64,000 bases of DNA from Virgibacillus aidingensis (lineage in GTDB: Bacteria; Bacillota; Bacilli; Bacillales; Amphibacillaceae), in assembly GCF_010994035.1 (NCBI RefSeq), contig NZ_WIXN01000008.1, positions 1-64,000 on the forward strand, read 5' to 3'. Shown here piece by piece: positions 16,977-27,818 of the stretch. Within the stretch, counting starts at the first letter, position 1. Every line of letters begins with the position of its first letter. Position numbers and translations under genes: made by a program. The notes beneath the pieces were generated by a model. It was not told the DNA's origin. It did no database searches and saw nothing but the letters and a program-made list of their open reading frames with translations.

Positions 16977-17231
16977 CTATTCATTTGCTACAAACAAACT
17001 TAAATGATTCAGTGCAGCTTCCTCATCTGCTCCATCGGCAATCAGTTTGATTTCCTGGCCATTTGTGATAGCCAAACTCATTAAACCCATGATGCTTTTG
17101 GCATTTACTTTTTTTCCGTCCTTTTCAAGAAATAAATGTGCAGAATAACGATTGGCTTCCTGCACAAATTGCGCAGCAGGTCTCGCCTGTAATCCTGTTT
17201 CAAGTTTTACTTCCACCGTTCGCTCAACCAA
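16977..17231 (-). CDS. crh: Catabolite repression HPr-like protein Crh
   Basis: HPr paralogue of 84 aa. Position 15 is Gln (TGLQARPAAQ) instead of the catalytic His of HPr, so it cannot carry PTS phosphate. Ser46 (NAKSIMGLMSLA), the site phosphorylated by HprK, is kept. This is the defining pattern of Crh, a co-factor of CcpA in carbon catabolite repression. The start is a TTG at 17231, eight bases after GGGGAGGAG; upstream in-frame codons would give an unnatural N-terminus. HprK is encoded at 28.7-29.7 kb. Confidence 0.93.
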   Translation of the reverse strand: MVERTVEVKLETGLQARPAAQFVQEANRYSAHLFLEKDGKKVNAKSIMGLMSLAITNGQEIKLIADGADEEAALNHLSLFVANE

Positions 17232-17526
17232 TATATTTACTCCTCCCCGAATAGCAAACGCTCTCATTTTCATGTATAATACTGAATTACTGCAGTTATG
17301 CAGTAGTAAATGTAAACTGCCGGAATGACTTCCAGTCAATATATTAATATATTATTCATATATATAGCTATTATATCATGAAAAAAATAAAAGTTACAGA
17401 ACATTTAATCGTATACTTAAAAGGTATGTAGTACTATTTATATGAAATAACTGGAAAATGCCGGATTACGTATACTATTTGTTTATTTAATTGGAACTTA
17501 TTTAAAGCTATTCAATTATAATGGAA

Positions 17527-17970
17527 TTATTTTTTCATACTGTGTTTTACAGTATCTTTAAACACAAAATACTTGATCATAAAAAAACTTGCAGTGAATG
17601 AAAGTCCCATTGCAATGCCCTTTATGATATTGACACTAAGCCAGCCGGTAACATCAGAGAATCGAAATAATTCACTGAAAACCCGAAACACAAAGTTATT
17701 TACACCAAGGCTTATATCACCCGGTATGATGAATGAAGCTCCAAAAGTAATGCCGGCATTCCAAAAATAACTGTTGGATACCGCCAGTGAGTAGGCTATT
17801 GTGTTAAATACAAACAGCCACCCGCTTTCCTCTGTCTGGAAGATATACAGAAGAAGGTTCAGCGTACCCATATCAACTATAGCATTTGAAATGCCGATTG
17901 CACTAAATTGCAGAAAATGAAAAGGATCTCTCCACTGCTTCCGGTTTTCATGATGCCTCCCTGTTGGCAT
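17527..17970 (-). CDS. GtrA-family membrane protein
   Basis: A small membrane protein of 147 aa with four predicted transmembrane helices in the GtrA/DPMS1-like pattern: FLQFSAIGISNAIVDMGTLN at the start, N-x-FWN (SNSYFWNAGITF) in the middle, and a C-terminal FFMIKYFVFK. Members act as flippase-like helpers for polyprenyl-linked sugars in cell-surface glycosylation. It stands alone, with an AGGTG ribosome site close to the ATG. No glycosyltransferase is adjacent, so the partner is unknown. Confidence 0.8.
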   Translation of the reverse strand: MPTGRHHENRKQWRDPFHFLQFSAIGISNAIVDMGTLNLLLYIFQTEESGWLFVFNTIAYSLAVSNSYFWNAGITFGASFIIPGDISLGVNNFVFRVFSELFRFSDVTGWLSVNIIKGIAMGLSFTASFFMIKYFVFKDTVKHSMKK

Positions 17971-18137
17971 TTCACCTGTCAGACTAACAATGCATTTCTC
18001 AGTTTTATTAAGTACAACACACTAATTTGTATCTTCTGCAGGAAATTGTACAGATTTTCTTTATCTATTCTCCACGTTCTCCATTTAATATAACATTCGA
18101 AACATGTTGAACCGTTTGCAAGGAGAAGAAAGCTATG

Positions 18138-19088
18138 TTACATTTTTCCCACGGTTTCTCCTCGTCTTAAACGTTCGGCAATATCATCTATTTTTTTCAG
18201 ACGGTGATTTACCCCTGATTTGGATATTTTTCCGTTTGTCACCAATTCACCAAGTTCTTTTAAAGATACATCCTGATACTGTACACGCAGAACCGCTATT
18301 TCACGTAACTTCTCCGGGAGCTGGTCCAGTCCTATCGTGTCATCAATCAATTGTATATTTTGTATCTGTCTAAAAGCAGCACCAATTGTTTTATTTAAAT
18401 TAGCTGTTTCACAATTCACAATCCGGTTTACGGAATTTCGCATGTCCCGGACAATGCGCACATCCTCAAATTTAAACACGGCATTATGGGCACCAATTAT
18501 ACTTAAAAATGCGGTAATTTTTTCTGCTTCCTTCATATACACAATATACCCTTTTTTTCTTTCCAGCTTTCTCGCACGAAGGTCGAAGTCATTCAATAAA
18601 TCACATAAAGCATCATTATGCTCCTCATAGGAATTATAGATTTCCAGGTGGTAAGAGGATGTTTCCGGATTATTAATCGAACCTCCTGCAAGAAAAGCAC
18701 CACGCAGATAGGCTCTTTTACAACAATCCTTTCGTAAATATTTTTCGGAAATATCCCGTTTCAATGTAAAAGGTTTTTTCAATATGTCCAAACCTGATAA
18801 AAATGTATCCACGTCCTTTTTCATGCGCACGATATAAACATTATTCTTTTTCAGCTTCATTTTCTTCCGTACTAATAATTCCATAGGCAGTCCATAAAGA
18901 CTTTTAATCAATGTATAAATCCTTCTGGCAATGGCAGCATTTTCCGTTTGCACATCCAGTACATATTTATTCCTGGATACGGAAATAACTCCATTCATCC
19001 GAATTAAAGCTGCGAGCTCGGCCTGTTTACAGCATGCATCAGCCTCGATGGAGGTAAGTTCTTTTTTGATAACAGATGCAAATGACAT
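18138..19088 (-). CDS. whiA: DNA-binding protein WhiA
   Basis: WhiA/YvcL, 316 aa from the ATG at 19088, which follows an AAGGAGGG site; this equals the length I recall for the Bacillus subtilis protein. It has an N-terminal LAGLIDADG-like domain ([17 protein letters not shown]) and a C-terminal helix-turn-helix ([20 protein letters not shown]). In Bacillus WhiA influences cell division and chromosome segregation. It is the third gene of rapZ-yvcK-whiA, with a gap of about 35 bases after yvcK. Confidence 0.95.
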   Translation of the reverse strand: MSFASVIKKELTSIEADACCKQAELAALIRMNGVISVSRNKYVLDVQTENAAIARRIYTLIKSLYGLPMELLVRKKMKLKKNNVYIVRMKKDVDTFLSGLDILKKPFTLKRDISEKYLRKDCCKRAYLRGAFLAGGSINNPETSSYHLEIYNSYEEHNDALCDLLNDFDLRARKLERKKGYIVYMKEAEKITAFLSIIGAHNAVFKFEDVRIVRDMRNSVNRIVNCETANLNKTIGAAFRQIQNIQLIDDTIGLDQLPEKLREIAVLRVQYQDVSLKELGELVTNGKISKSGVNHRLKKIDDIAERLRRGETVGKM

Positions 19089-19123
19089 ACTTATCCCTCC
19101 TTTCAAATATAGATCATCAGCTA

Positions 19124-20080
19124 TTAATTAATAATGGAAAATAATAATTGGGAGATTTTTTTTGTATCATGCCTCATTACCGACTGCGTATGGTCAATGA
19201 TGTCCCCTTCAATGATTTGTATTCCCATATTTAATAACCGGTCGGTATCATAGTCGACCGGCTCTGCATTTTCTTCCGCGTAGACATCCTGTATTGCTTT
19301 TTTAATCGGTTCATTGTGGACGACAATTGCATCAATCGTATTCTCGCCAATATGGTCTGTAATCGCCTTAACATGATCGGATGCAGTATAACCAGTTGTC
19401 TCGCCGGCCTGAGTCATTACATTGCAGACATAAACAACTTTTCCTTTTGTGTTTTTGATTGCTTCATCAATTTGCGGCATGATGATTGCCGGCAAAATGC
19501 TCGTGTAAAGACTTCCCGGTGCGATAACAACCAGATCGGCTTTTTCAATAGCTCTCACTGCATTTGGCAACGGCCTTACAGGCTGCGGGCTTAAAAAAAC
19601 CCGTTCTATTTGTTTATTGGTATTTGGAATATTTGATTCACCGGATATTATTGTTCCATCTGTCATTTTAGCATGCAGTGCCATATTATCGTTGGAGATA
19701 GGGTATATCTTTCCTTTTACATTCAATACTCGGGAAATTTCTTTAATACCTGTATTAAAATTTCCTGTAATGGAAGTCATTGCTGCGAGAAGCAAATTGC
19801 CCATGGAATGACCGGACAGGCCATTCCCGACATCAAAGCGGTGCTGGAATAGCTCAACAAGCATTGGCTCTGCATCGGAAAGGGCAGCAATAACGTTGCG
19901 AATATCCCCAGGAGCAGGGATAGCCATTTCATTCCGTAATCTTCCGGTACTCCCGCCATCATCTGCCACCGTAACGAGTGATGTCAGATGAATGGGAAGA
20001 TTTTTTAAGCCCCTCAGAAGAACAGGCATACCTGTTCCGCCGCCTATCACCACGACACGTGGCTTACTTTTATGTTCCAT
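19124..20080 (-). CDS. yvcK: YvcK/CofD-like gluconeogenesis factor
   Basis: YvcK family (UPF0052), 318 aa, binding UDP-sugars with a CofD-like Rossmann fold that begins [28 protein letters not shown] and [11 protein letters not shown] are further conserved motifs. In Bacillus it is needed for growth on gluconeogenic carbon sources and for normal cell shape. It lies two bases after rapZ, so the genes are translationally close. Confidence 0.95.
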   Translation of the reverse strand: MEHKSKPRVVVIGGGTGMPVLLRGLKNLPIHLTSLVTVADDGGSTGRLRNEMAIPAPGDIRNVIAALSDAEPMLVELFQHRFDVGNGLSGHSMGNLLLAAMTSITGNFNTGIKEISRVLNVKGKIYPISNDNMALHAKMTDGTIISGESNIPNTNKQIERVFLSPQPVRPLPNAVRAIEKADLVVIAPGSLYTSILPAIIMPQIDEAIKNTKGKVVYVCNVMTQAGETTGYTASDHVKAITDHIGENTIDAIVVHNEPIKKAIQDVYAEENAEPVDYDTDRLLNMGIQIIEGDIIDHTQSVMRHDTKKISQLLFSIIN

Positions 20081-20082
20081 AC

Positions 20083-20967
20083 TTAATGTCCCTTTCTTTT
20101 ATCGATATCCCTATGATTCACGTGTGTTATATATTGATCTGAAAGTTCTTTAGCATAGTATTCTGCCAGCGCGACGGAACGATGCTGGCCGCCTGTACAG
20201 CCAATCGCAATTACCAGTTGTGATTTTCCTTCTCTTTTATATTGCGGCAGCATAAATTGCAGCAGATCGAGTAATTTTTTGTTAAACATCTTCGTTTCTG
20301 CCCATTTAAAAACATAGGAACTCACTTCTTTATTCAAACCTGTTAACGGCTGCATTTGAGCTACATAGTGCGGATTAGGCAGAAAACGTACATCAAATAC
20401 CAGGTCTGCATCTATTGGCAATCCATGCTTAAAACCAAAAGAAACAAAATGGACAGAGAATATTTCCTGCTTCTCTTCCCTGTATTTGCTGACAATTTTT
20501 TCCCTGAGTTCCCGCGGCTTCAGATTTGTCGTGTCTATAATCCGCTGCGCTCTGCCTCTAAGTTCATCAAGAATTTCTCTTTCCTGCCGTATTCCTTTCA
20601 GCGGCAGATCGTCGGCAGCCAAAGGGTGGGATCGTCTGGTTTCCTTATATCGGCTTACAAGCTTTTCGTCCTTCGCATCAAGAAACAGAATATGTTCATC
20701 AATCCATTCTTCTTTGGCAAGTACATCTAAAGCGTCAAATAAGGAATCAAAAAATTCCCGCCCCCGTAAATCCATGACGAGTGCCACTTTTTGTATATTG
20801 TTTGTGGAGTCCTTCATGAGCTCCAAAAATTTCGGGAGTAATGTCGGCGGCAGGTTATCAACACAATAATATCCCAAATCCTCGAAGCTCTGCACTGCTA
20901 CTGTTTTTCCGGCGCCGGACATTCCTGTTATAATGACCAGCTTTGTTTCCTGCTCGTTGTTTTTCAC
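20083..20967 (-). CDS. rapZ: RapZ/YvcJ nucleotide-binding protein
   Basis: P-loop protein of the RapZ family, 294 aa. Walker A is GMSGAGKT near residue 15, DLRG appears in the Walker B region, and the C-terminal domain carries [14 protein letters not shown], the conserved RNA/metabolite-binding signature. In Bacillus YvcJ binds and hydrolyses GTP; the RNase-adapter role is from enterobacteria and may not apply. It opens the rapZ-yvcK-whiA operon. The NUDIX gene yvcI that precedes it in Bacillus subtilis is not present here. Confidence 0.93.
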   Translation of the reverse strand: MKNNEQETKLVIITGMSGAGKTVAVQSFEDLGYYCVDNLPPTLLPKFLELMKDSTNNIQKVALVMDLRGREFFDSLFDALDVLAKEEWIDEHILFLDAKDEKLVSRYKETRRSHPLAADDLPLKGIRQEREILDELRGRAQRIIDTTNLKPRELREKIVSKYREEKQEIFSVHFVSFGFKHGLPIDADLVFDVRFLPNPHYVAQMQPLTGLNKEVSSYVFKWAETKMFNKKLLDLLQFMLPQYKREGKSQLVIAIGCTGGQHRSVALAEYYAKELSDQYITHVNHRDIDKRKGH

Positions 20968-21581
20968 GCTGTTCCCCCCTTTGACTGAAGTTGATCTATT
21001 TAATATAATGAATTACTTTTTATACTATAAATTTTTAATCGGTACTATGCAGAAACATTATTTTTATAGATCCCTGTTACAACCATTATACTATTATTGG
21101 ATTTAAGGCAACAAGTATATGTTCTTTTTCCAACTTTGAATGAACCTGGATAAATAAATATTGACCACTGAAAACTTAACCATTTACTTAAAGATTACTC
21201 CGTAAACTGTTATAGTTTTTTCTTGCAAAAAAATACACAGGTGACAAGCACCTGTGCCAATTAACTAATCTATCTATTAAAAGGGGGTCAATTAGTTATT
21301 CTTATTGTAACCCATAATTGTTTCGAACGTATTACAACAGCATTAAAAACCATTTACTTCTTATTAATTTAATTTAAAATACTGCATGAAAATTATTTTT
21401 TGGTCTTGGATCATCAAACTGAATACTCATTTGGGTGCCTTAAGCATGATGATATACCGGTATACATCTTTTTGTATTTTTACCGTAATGACGTACCTGA
21501 GAACTTCTCCCGGGTACATCATTCATTATTTTACGGGCATGACATAACTGGTAACCTACATGCATAGAACAGACGCGGCAA
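20968..21581. other. Intergenic stretch between rapZ and trxB
   Basis: No gene is seen in 614 bases. It contains the terminator at 21229-21256, a symmetric TATACCGGTATA at 21453-21464, and an imperfect inverted repeat GTACC-GAGAA/TTCTC-GGGTAC at 21493-21517. Confidence 0.5.
21229..21256 (-). terminator. Minus-strand intrinsic terminator downstream of trxB
   Basis: Perfect 8-bp stem CACAGGTG/CACCTGTG with an ACAAG loop. On the minus strand it is followed by TATTTTTTTG. It lies 325 bases beyond the trxB stop, so the trxB message would have a long 3' tail. Confidence 0.65.
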
Positions 21582-22553
<972 letters not shown>

Positions 22554-22624
22554 TCATAATTAACCTTTTATTATTTCGCCATATTCAGCTTATCTAAACA
22601 CAGTATTTTCGTCTATCTTTATGC

Positions 22625-23614
22625 TCACCACGGTATTTCTTCGTTCCCCAGCTGCGGATACTTTTTACAGCCTTCCTTCCAAATCTGATGAGCCTTTGAT
22701 GGATAGCCTGTCTGGAATGCAGCTTTACTGTACCAGCGGTAGTAGGACAGGTGCCCATTCAATTTTCTTTTTTTTAATTTCCTGAACCGGTTAAATGCTT
22801 CCTCATACAAACCGACTTTAGCAAAAACAGCAGCTACCTTTAATTTTTGCTGTTCATGGAAAGGATATACATTGTGTAACTGCCCTATATGAGATTCACA
22901 CGCTTCTTTTTCGTTCAACTCATCATAAAACAATGCTAAATTGATATGACAGTTTATATCATTTGGATGTTTTTTAAGAAAATCTGTTTCCAGCTGTAAA
23001 GCCTCTTCCCTGGAACCGGTAAAAAACAGTGCCTGCGTGTAGTCATGAATAGCACTAATATATTCTGGAAATAACACTTGCATATCTTCCAGCAGGGGAA
23101 GTGCTTTATGCCACTCCAAATTTTCCATGTGATAAAAACAAGTTTCCTGATATATCAGCAGCTCATCCTCATCTTCAAGCTCCAGCCCTTCATCCTCATC
23201 CTCTTCGAAATCAATTAGCTCCAGCAGACTGCTTGCATCTTCTGCAAAGTCTCCCTCCGGTTCTTTTTCCAAATACGTTAAAACATATTTTTTTGCATCA
23301 TGCAGAAGCCCTAAATGGGCATAATTGTTTGCGAGTAAATAATAGCAATCAACATAATCAGACGACTCCAGAACCTGCCTTAAAAGCTGGTTTGCCTTAT
23401 GATAGGAGCCGACCTCCGTGTATATAATGGACATTTGGCATTGATATAAAGGATCATTCGGGTTTTGGTCCGTTGCTTTCTTCAGCCATTTCAACGCAAT
23501 ATCAAATTTACGCTTTTTAAAAGCCTCTACCCCTTTTGTAAAATAAAAATCACCTTCAGGGATAAATGGAATTACCTTTTCTCGTATTATATGTTTATCC
23601 TTCAATTGCTGCAT
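22625..23614 (-). CDS. Tetratricopeptide-repeat protein (YvcD-like)
   Basis: A 329-aa soluble protein made of several TPR units. ALKWLKKATDQNPNDPLYQC is one clear 34-residue repeat start, with further units after residues 70, 105, 190 and 225. An acidic stretch rich in Glu/Asp lies near residue 150 (EDEDEGLELEDEDELL). The ATG at 23614 follows GGGGGAT; the longer upstream frame has no ribosome site. TPRs mediate protein-protein contact. The gene sits upstream of trxB as yvcD does in Bacillus subtilis; no function is known to me. Confidence 0.8.
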   Translation of the reverse strand: MQQLKDKHIIREKVIPFIPEGDFYFTKGVEAFKKRKFDIALKWLKKATDQNPNDPLYQCQMSIIYTEVGSYHKANQLLRQVLESSDYVDCYYLLANNYAHLGLLHDAKKYVLTYLEKEPEGDFAEDASSLLELIDFEEDEDEGLELEDEDELLIYQETCFYHMENLEWHKALPLLEDMQVLFPEYISAIHDYTQALFFTGSREEALQLETDFLKKHPNDINCHINLALFYDELNEKEACESHIGQLHNVYPFHEQQKLKVAAVFAKVGLYEEAFNRFRKLKKRKLNGHLSYYRWYSKAAFQTGYPSKAHQIWKEGCKKYPQLGNEEIPW

Positions 23615-23841
23615 GCAAATCCCCCGATTCTCTAGACATACGAACAAAGTATATCATATTTGCCGGTGGAATAATATACATTTTAAACTTGTTGGAAAAA
23701 CTTGCTTTTGCTCGCCTTCAGTGAGTGCGTCAGCTTTTTTATACTTAAGATTTAAATAACTTCCGCAAAACGACTTCCCAGCTGAAATGTTATACTCTGT
23801 TAATGTGTAAACCAGGCTGCAATTAAGCTGTTATTAAATTG

Positions 23842-25518
23842 TCAGGATGAAGTTTCTGCCGGTTGGATGGCATGGTAAATTAATTGTTCCAGTTCTGCTG
23901 AATATGCATTTTTTTCATCTTTTGTCCAATTCAGGGCTTTAGCCATATATTGAATGACACTTTCTTTGTGTGCTTTCAGCCATTCCATCTCGAAAAATAA
24001 GGCTCCGGTTCGCCGGACAAAAAAATCAGCCGGTTTATATATTGCTTCTTCATGCAATGCATATAGCAGCTCAGCAAAAACCAGGGGATCCATATGCTCC
24101 TGTTTTGCCTCTGATTGATTTTCCCGGAACAACCGCAAAACCGTATCCGTATTTGCACCATACCTCTGCACCATTTTGTCTGCATCTTTTTCACTGATTC
24201 CAAGCACTGCCGCTTCTTTTATTTTTTGCTTTTTAAAGGCTTTTAAACGCTCGGATCCTCCTATTTCTCCTCCGGCAAGGGGCATATACTTTGTTTCTGA
24301 TGCTGAAAAGAGTATTCCCTCTTCTTCCTTCAATTGCTTAACCAGTGTATCTACCACGCTTTCAGCCATTTTACGGTAACCGGTTAATTTTCCTCCGGCT
24401 ATTGATATCAGACCGGAATCGGAAGTAAATATTTCATCTTTCCGCGATATTTCACTTGGATTAGCTGCATCTTCTTCAGCAATCAGTGGTCTCAAACCCG
24501 CCCAGCTGGAAACTACATCATCAGCCGTCAGGTTTAATGAAGGGAACATAAAATCAATGGACCGCAATAAATAATCCCGGTCAGACACTGTCATTAACGG
24601 CTGTTCTTTGTTACCGGCATAGTCTGTATCCGTTGTCCCCACATAGGTTATATCTCCTCTCGGGATGGCAAAAATCATTCTCCCGTCAGGTGTGTCAAAA
24701 TACACTGCCTGATCCAGCGGAAATTTATCATTGGTAAACACCAGATGAACTCCTTTTGTTAAATGGAGAGACTTTCCTTTTTTTGATTTATCGATTTCCC
24801 GAAGTTCATCTACCCATGGCCCGCCGGCATTGACAATTTTTTTAGCATAAATGGAATAGGTTTCCTTCGTGATTTGATCTTCCATTACCGCCCCTATTAG
24901 TTTATGCGTGGATGGTTCATAAAGAAAATCAATCACTTTTGCATAGTTAACAGATTTAGTACCATGCTGAACAGCTTTTTTCAGTATTTCAATCGTCAGG
25001 CGTGCATCATCTGTTTTATATTCCACATATAAACCGCCTCCGATTAAGTCCTTTTCTTTTACTAATGGCTCTCTGTTTAAAACTTCCTTCGGCTTGAGCA
25101 TCATTCTTCTTTCCGCTTTTTTAACACCAGCCAGAAAATCATACATTAAAAGTCCAATATTCGTGGTAAAACTGCCAAACGTACCGCCTTTATAAAAAGG
25201 AAGCAGCATTTTTTCGGGTGTAGTTACATGGGGACCATTTTCATAAACAATTGCCCGTTCCCTGCCTACTTCCGCCACCATTTTTATTTCAAACTGCTTT
25301 AAATAACGAAGTCCGCCATGGACAAGTTTTGTTGACCGGCTGGAGGTGCCCGCAGCAAAATCCTGCATTTCCACAAGCCCCGTATTCAAACCCCGGGAAG
25401 ATGCATCAAGCGCAATGCCGGCTCCAGTAACACCGCCTCCAATGACAAGCACATCTAATTGTTTTTCTGTCAGGGCATTAAATAAAGCTTCACGGTTGAA
25501 GTTTGAAAAACCATTCAT
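23842..25518 (-). CDS. glpD: Aerobic glycerol-3-phosphate dehydrogenase
   Basis: FAD-dependent, membrane-associated enzyme oxidising sn-glycerol-3-phosphate to dihydroxyacetone phosphate and passing electrons to menaquinone. Length 558 aa is normal. The FAD motif is VLVIGGGVTGAGIALDASSR, followed by SSRSTKLVHGGLRYLKQFE, and THLTKGVHLVF-like and TDTDYAG motifs are present. The C-terminal DUF/regulatory domain is complete. It stands alone without glpF/glpK. A terminator-like hairpin lies in its leader between a candidate promoter and the start codon, as expected for GlpP-controlled antitermination. Confidence 0.95.
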   Translation of the reverse strand: MNGFSNFNREALFNALTEKQLDVLVIGGGVTGAGIALDASSRGLNTGLVEMQDFAAGTSSRSTKLVHGGLRYLKQFEIKMVAEVGRERAIVYENGPHVTTPEKMLLPFYKGGTFGSFTTNIGLLMYDFLAGVKKAERRMMLKPKEVLNREPLVKEKDLIGGGLYVEYKTDDARLTIEILKKAVQHGTKSVNYAKVIDFLYEPSTHKLIGAVMEDQITKETYSIYAKKIVNAGGPWVDELREIDKSKKGKSLHLTKGVHLVFTNDKFPLDQAVYFDTPDGRMIFAIPRGDITYVGTTDTDYAGNKEQPLMTVSDRDYLLRSIDFMFPSLNLTADDVVSSWAGLRPLIAEEDAANPSEISRKDEIFTSDSGLISIAGGKLTGYRKMAESVVDTLVKQLKEEEGILFSASETKYMPLAGGEIGGSERLKAFKKQKIKEAAVLGISEKDADKMVQRYGANTDTVLRLFRENQSEAKQEHMDPLVFAELLYALHEEAIYKPADFFVRRTGALFFEMEWLKAHKESVIQYMAKALNWTKDEKNAYSAELEQLIYHAIQPAETSS

Positions 25519-25575
25519 TAATCATTCCTCCTATATTACACCTTTCATTTATTATTACCCGGATTATAGTAAGTA

Positions 25576-25625
25576 TAAAAATAACTGCAAAACAATCGGG
25601 TGATTAATCCGAAAATTTTGCAGTT
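25576..25625 (-). promoter_or_regulatory. Terminator-like hairpin in the glpD leader
   Basis: AACTGCAAAA pairs with TTTTGCAGTT, with an inner CGG/CCG pair, and is followed on the minus strand by ATTTTTATAC. A candidate promoter TTGCCG-17-TTTAAT lies just upstream (25673-25645), so the hairpin is inside the glpD 5' leader, 65 bases before the start codon. It may be the GlpP-dependent antiterminator target, or simply the yvoF terminator. Confidence 0.5.
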
Positions 25626-25699
25626 CACTATTAAACCAAGCTGCATTAAAGCAGAATTAAAATGCATCGGCAAACTATAACAGCTTTGCCTGGTTTTTA

Positions 25700-26215
25700 T
25701 CAGCTTTCTTTCTCTCTACGCAGTTCCAATTCTTCCTTCGTATATATGATTTGCATCGGGTTGCCGCCAGCAAATGCTCCGGGAGGTACGTCTTTATTTA
25801 CAAGGGTTCCTGCAGAAATAATAGCATCATCGCCTATAGTTACACCGGGCAAAATGGTTGCATTAGCCCCTATCATCACTTCCTTGCCTATAATTACATC
25901 ACCAAGCCGGTATTCTTTAATCAGATATTCATGTGCAAGAATGGTTGTATTGTATCCGATTATACTGTTTTCGCCTACCGTAATTTTTTCCGGAAACATA
26001 AGATCCGGCATGACCATGAGGGCAAAAGCTGTTTTATCCCCAACCTTCATCTTTAAAAAAGTGCGATACATCCAATTTTTCATGCCGAGAAAGGGGGTAA
26101 ACCTTGCCGTTTGAATGACGATAAAATTTTTTACCACCTTCCAAAAAGGAACCGTTCTATATATCTGCCAAAGGGAATTGGCTTCTTTAATTGGAAACCG
26201 ATTGGTTTTACGCAT
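25700..26215 (-). CDS. yvoF: Left-handed beta-helix acyltransferase YvoF
   Basis: Hexapeptide-repeat O-acetyltransferase of the LbH family, 171 aa. Repeats such as IGYNTTILAHEYLI, VIIGKEVMIGANATILPGVTIG and AIISAGTLVNKDVPPGAFAGGNP show the [IV]-G-x4 rhythm and the C-terminal PPGAFAGGNPM typical of these enzymes. The acceptor is unknown. It is the last gene of the hprK-lgt-yvoD-ppaX-yvoF operon, 3 bases after ppaX. Confidence 0.85.
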   Translation of the reverse strand: MRKTNRFPIKEANSLWQIYRTVPFWKVVKNFIVIQTARFTPFLGMKNWMYRTFLKMKVGDKTAFALMVMPDLMFPEKITVGENSIIGYNTTILAHEYLIKEYRLGDVIIGKEVMIGANATILPGVTIGDDAIISAGTLVNKDVPPGAFAGGNPMQIIYTKEELELRREKES

Positions 26216-26218
26216 TGC

Positions 26219-26854
26219 TTACACTCCTGTTATTTTTAGGATATCCCGGATATCATCAAGCATATAGGTTGGTTCATATTCCAGTAATCGTTCTTTCCCT
26301 TTATGTGCCCAGGCAACTCCCGCTGTCTGTGTCCCTGCATTTTTCCCTGCCAGAATATCATGGTAGTTATCGCCTACCATTAACGCAGTGTCAGCACTGG
26401 CATTCAGTTCAGCCAATGCTTTTATCACAGGTTCGGGATGGGGTTTCGGGTGTTTTACATCATCTATGGTAATAATGGTGTCAAACAGGTGATTCAGTCC
26501 TGTTAAAGCAAGCCCCATATTTACCCCTTTTCTCATTTTCGTTGTAACTACGCCGAGCTGACAGCCATTGTATTTCAGTTCTTCGACAGTTTCTTTAATG
26601 TATGGAAAAGCTTTTACATAATCATCATGCACCCGTAAATTATGCTGCCGGTATGTTTCAATCATTCCATCCGCCTGGTCCGGATCAATAGCGCGGAACG
26701 TATCAACCAAAGGCGGGCCATTAAATTCCATTATTTCTTCACGGGTAAATGTCAGTTCATAGTGCTGAAAAGTATGCTCAAAAGAAGCCATAATTAAATC
26801 ATTTGTGTCAATTAACGTTCCATCCAGGTCAAAAAGTATGGTATGAATGCTCAT
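26219..26854 (-). CDS. ppaX: Pyrophosphatase PpaX
   Basis: HAD-superfamily phosphatase, 211 aa. Motif I is LFDLDGTLIDT, motif II is in GVVTTKMRKG, and motif III is MVGDNYHDI. In Bacillus PpaX hydrolyses the pyrophosphate released when HprK dephosphorylates Ser46 of HPr/Crh, and it is encoded in the hprK operon as here. The ATG at 26854 follows AGAAGGG and overlaps the yvoD 3' end by 26 bases; the longer upstream frame lacks a start signal. Confidence 0.92.
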   Translation of the reverse strand: MSIHTILFDLDGTLIDTNDLIMASFEHTFQHYELTFTREEIMEFNGPPLVDTFRAIDPDQADGMIETYRQHNLRVHDDYVKAFPYIKETVEELKYNGCQLGVVTTKMRKGVNMGLALTGLNHLFDTIITIDDVKHPKPHPEPVIKALAELNASADTALMVGDNYHDILAGKNAGTQTAGVAWAHKGKERLLEYEPTYMLDDIRDILKITGV

Positions 26855-27788
26855 TTGCTGTTTCCCTTCTTTTTCTAATCTCATATTGCCTCCAGAAATA
26901 AGCGATGATCATTGTTAGAATAACCGCAGTTATGAGACGGATTAAGAGCAGTGGCCAGACCGGAATTCCGAGCGGGATAAATATCAGTGTATCCTCAATA
27001 ACGGCATGACAGGAGACAAGAAAAATCAATGCCAGGCACATATCTTTTCTGGAAACCCCGTCTTCCTTCACTGCCTGAATCATCAGACTTGCTCCATAAG
27101 CTAATCCGATCGTCAGCCCGGCAACCAATGTCATAGAAGTGTTCTTTTCCATTCCCAGCATCCTGGTTACCGGAGCAAATTTATCCGAAAATACGTTCAG
27201 CCAGCCATAATCACGCAAATATTGCATGATGATCATTAATGGAATGACAATGATGGCAAGCTGCAAAACTGCTGTAAATGCTGTCTGAAACCCCTGAAGA
27301 ATTATTTCACTCCAGCCAGAGGGAATAATTCCAGAAGGTTCTATCATCCCATACTGCGCCTGTTCACTGCCGCCACTCCACGCAAGATTAATGACTATAC
27401 CTGCCAGTATTGACAGCCCGATGCGGATGCCGACAATCAGCCACCATTTGACTCCCACTTTGGATGCTACCGCTGATTCGATAAACAGATTATGAGAAAA
27501 CGATAGCATCATAGCCATAATAAACACTTCTTTCACGGTGAATTCAAATGAAACTATAGCACCGATGCCAGCGTATAAACTTAGGAAATTCCCCAAAACA
27601 AGCGGCACGGCAGCTTCCCCTGATAAACCGAAAATGCCCATAATTGGTGTGAGAATTTCAATCAACCATGGGAGAACCGGCGTAAATTGCAGTATAGTAA
27701 CCAGCAATGTTACCGGAAATATTACCTTCCCAAGCATCCAGACGGTACTTCCACCTTGCTGCAGACCACGATACAACGTTCCAGTCAT
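26829..27788 (-). CDS. yvoD: Nucleoside-recognition-domain membrane protein YvoD
   Basis: A 319-aa integral membrane protein with about eight helices and two gate-like (nucleoside recognition, SpmA/SpmB-like) domains, seen in GLSGEAAVPLVLGNFLSLYA and GLTIGLAYGASLMIQ. Such proteins are thought to form transport or gating modules, but the YvoD substrate is not known. It is encoded between lgt and ppaX in the conserved hprK operon; its end overlaps the ppaX start. Confidence 0.85.
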   Translation of the reverse strand: MTGTLYRGLQQGGSTVWMLGKVIFPVTLLVTILQFTPVLPWLIEILTPIMGIFGLSGEAAVPLVLGNFLSLYAGIGAIVSFEFTVKEVFIMAMMLSFSHNLFIESAVASKVGVKWWLIVGIRIGLSILAGIVINLAWSGGSEQAQYGMIEPSGIIPSGWSEIILQGFQTAFTAVLQLAIIVIPLMIIMQYLRDYGWLNVFSDKFAPVTRMLGMEKNTSMTLVAGLTIGLAYGASLMIQAVKEDGVSRKDMCLALIFLVSCHAVIEDTLIFIPLGIPVWPLLLIRLITAVILTMIIAYFWRQYEIRKRRETANEHSYHTF

Positions 27789-27818
27789 GCTGCTTTCTCC
27801 TCATCTTTCTGTATCATT

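Noticed and set aside
16977-17339. Longer 120-residue version of the HPr-like protein
   Set aside because: The extra N-terminus is upstream of a GGGGAGGAG site; starting at TTG 17231 gives the exact Crh length with Gln15 and Ser46.
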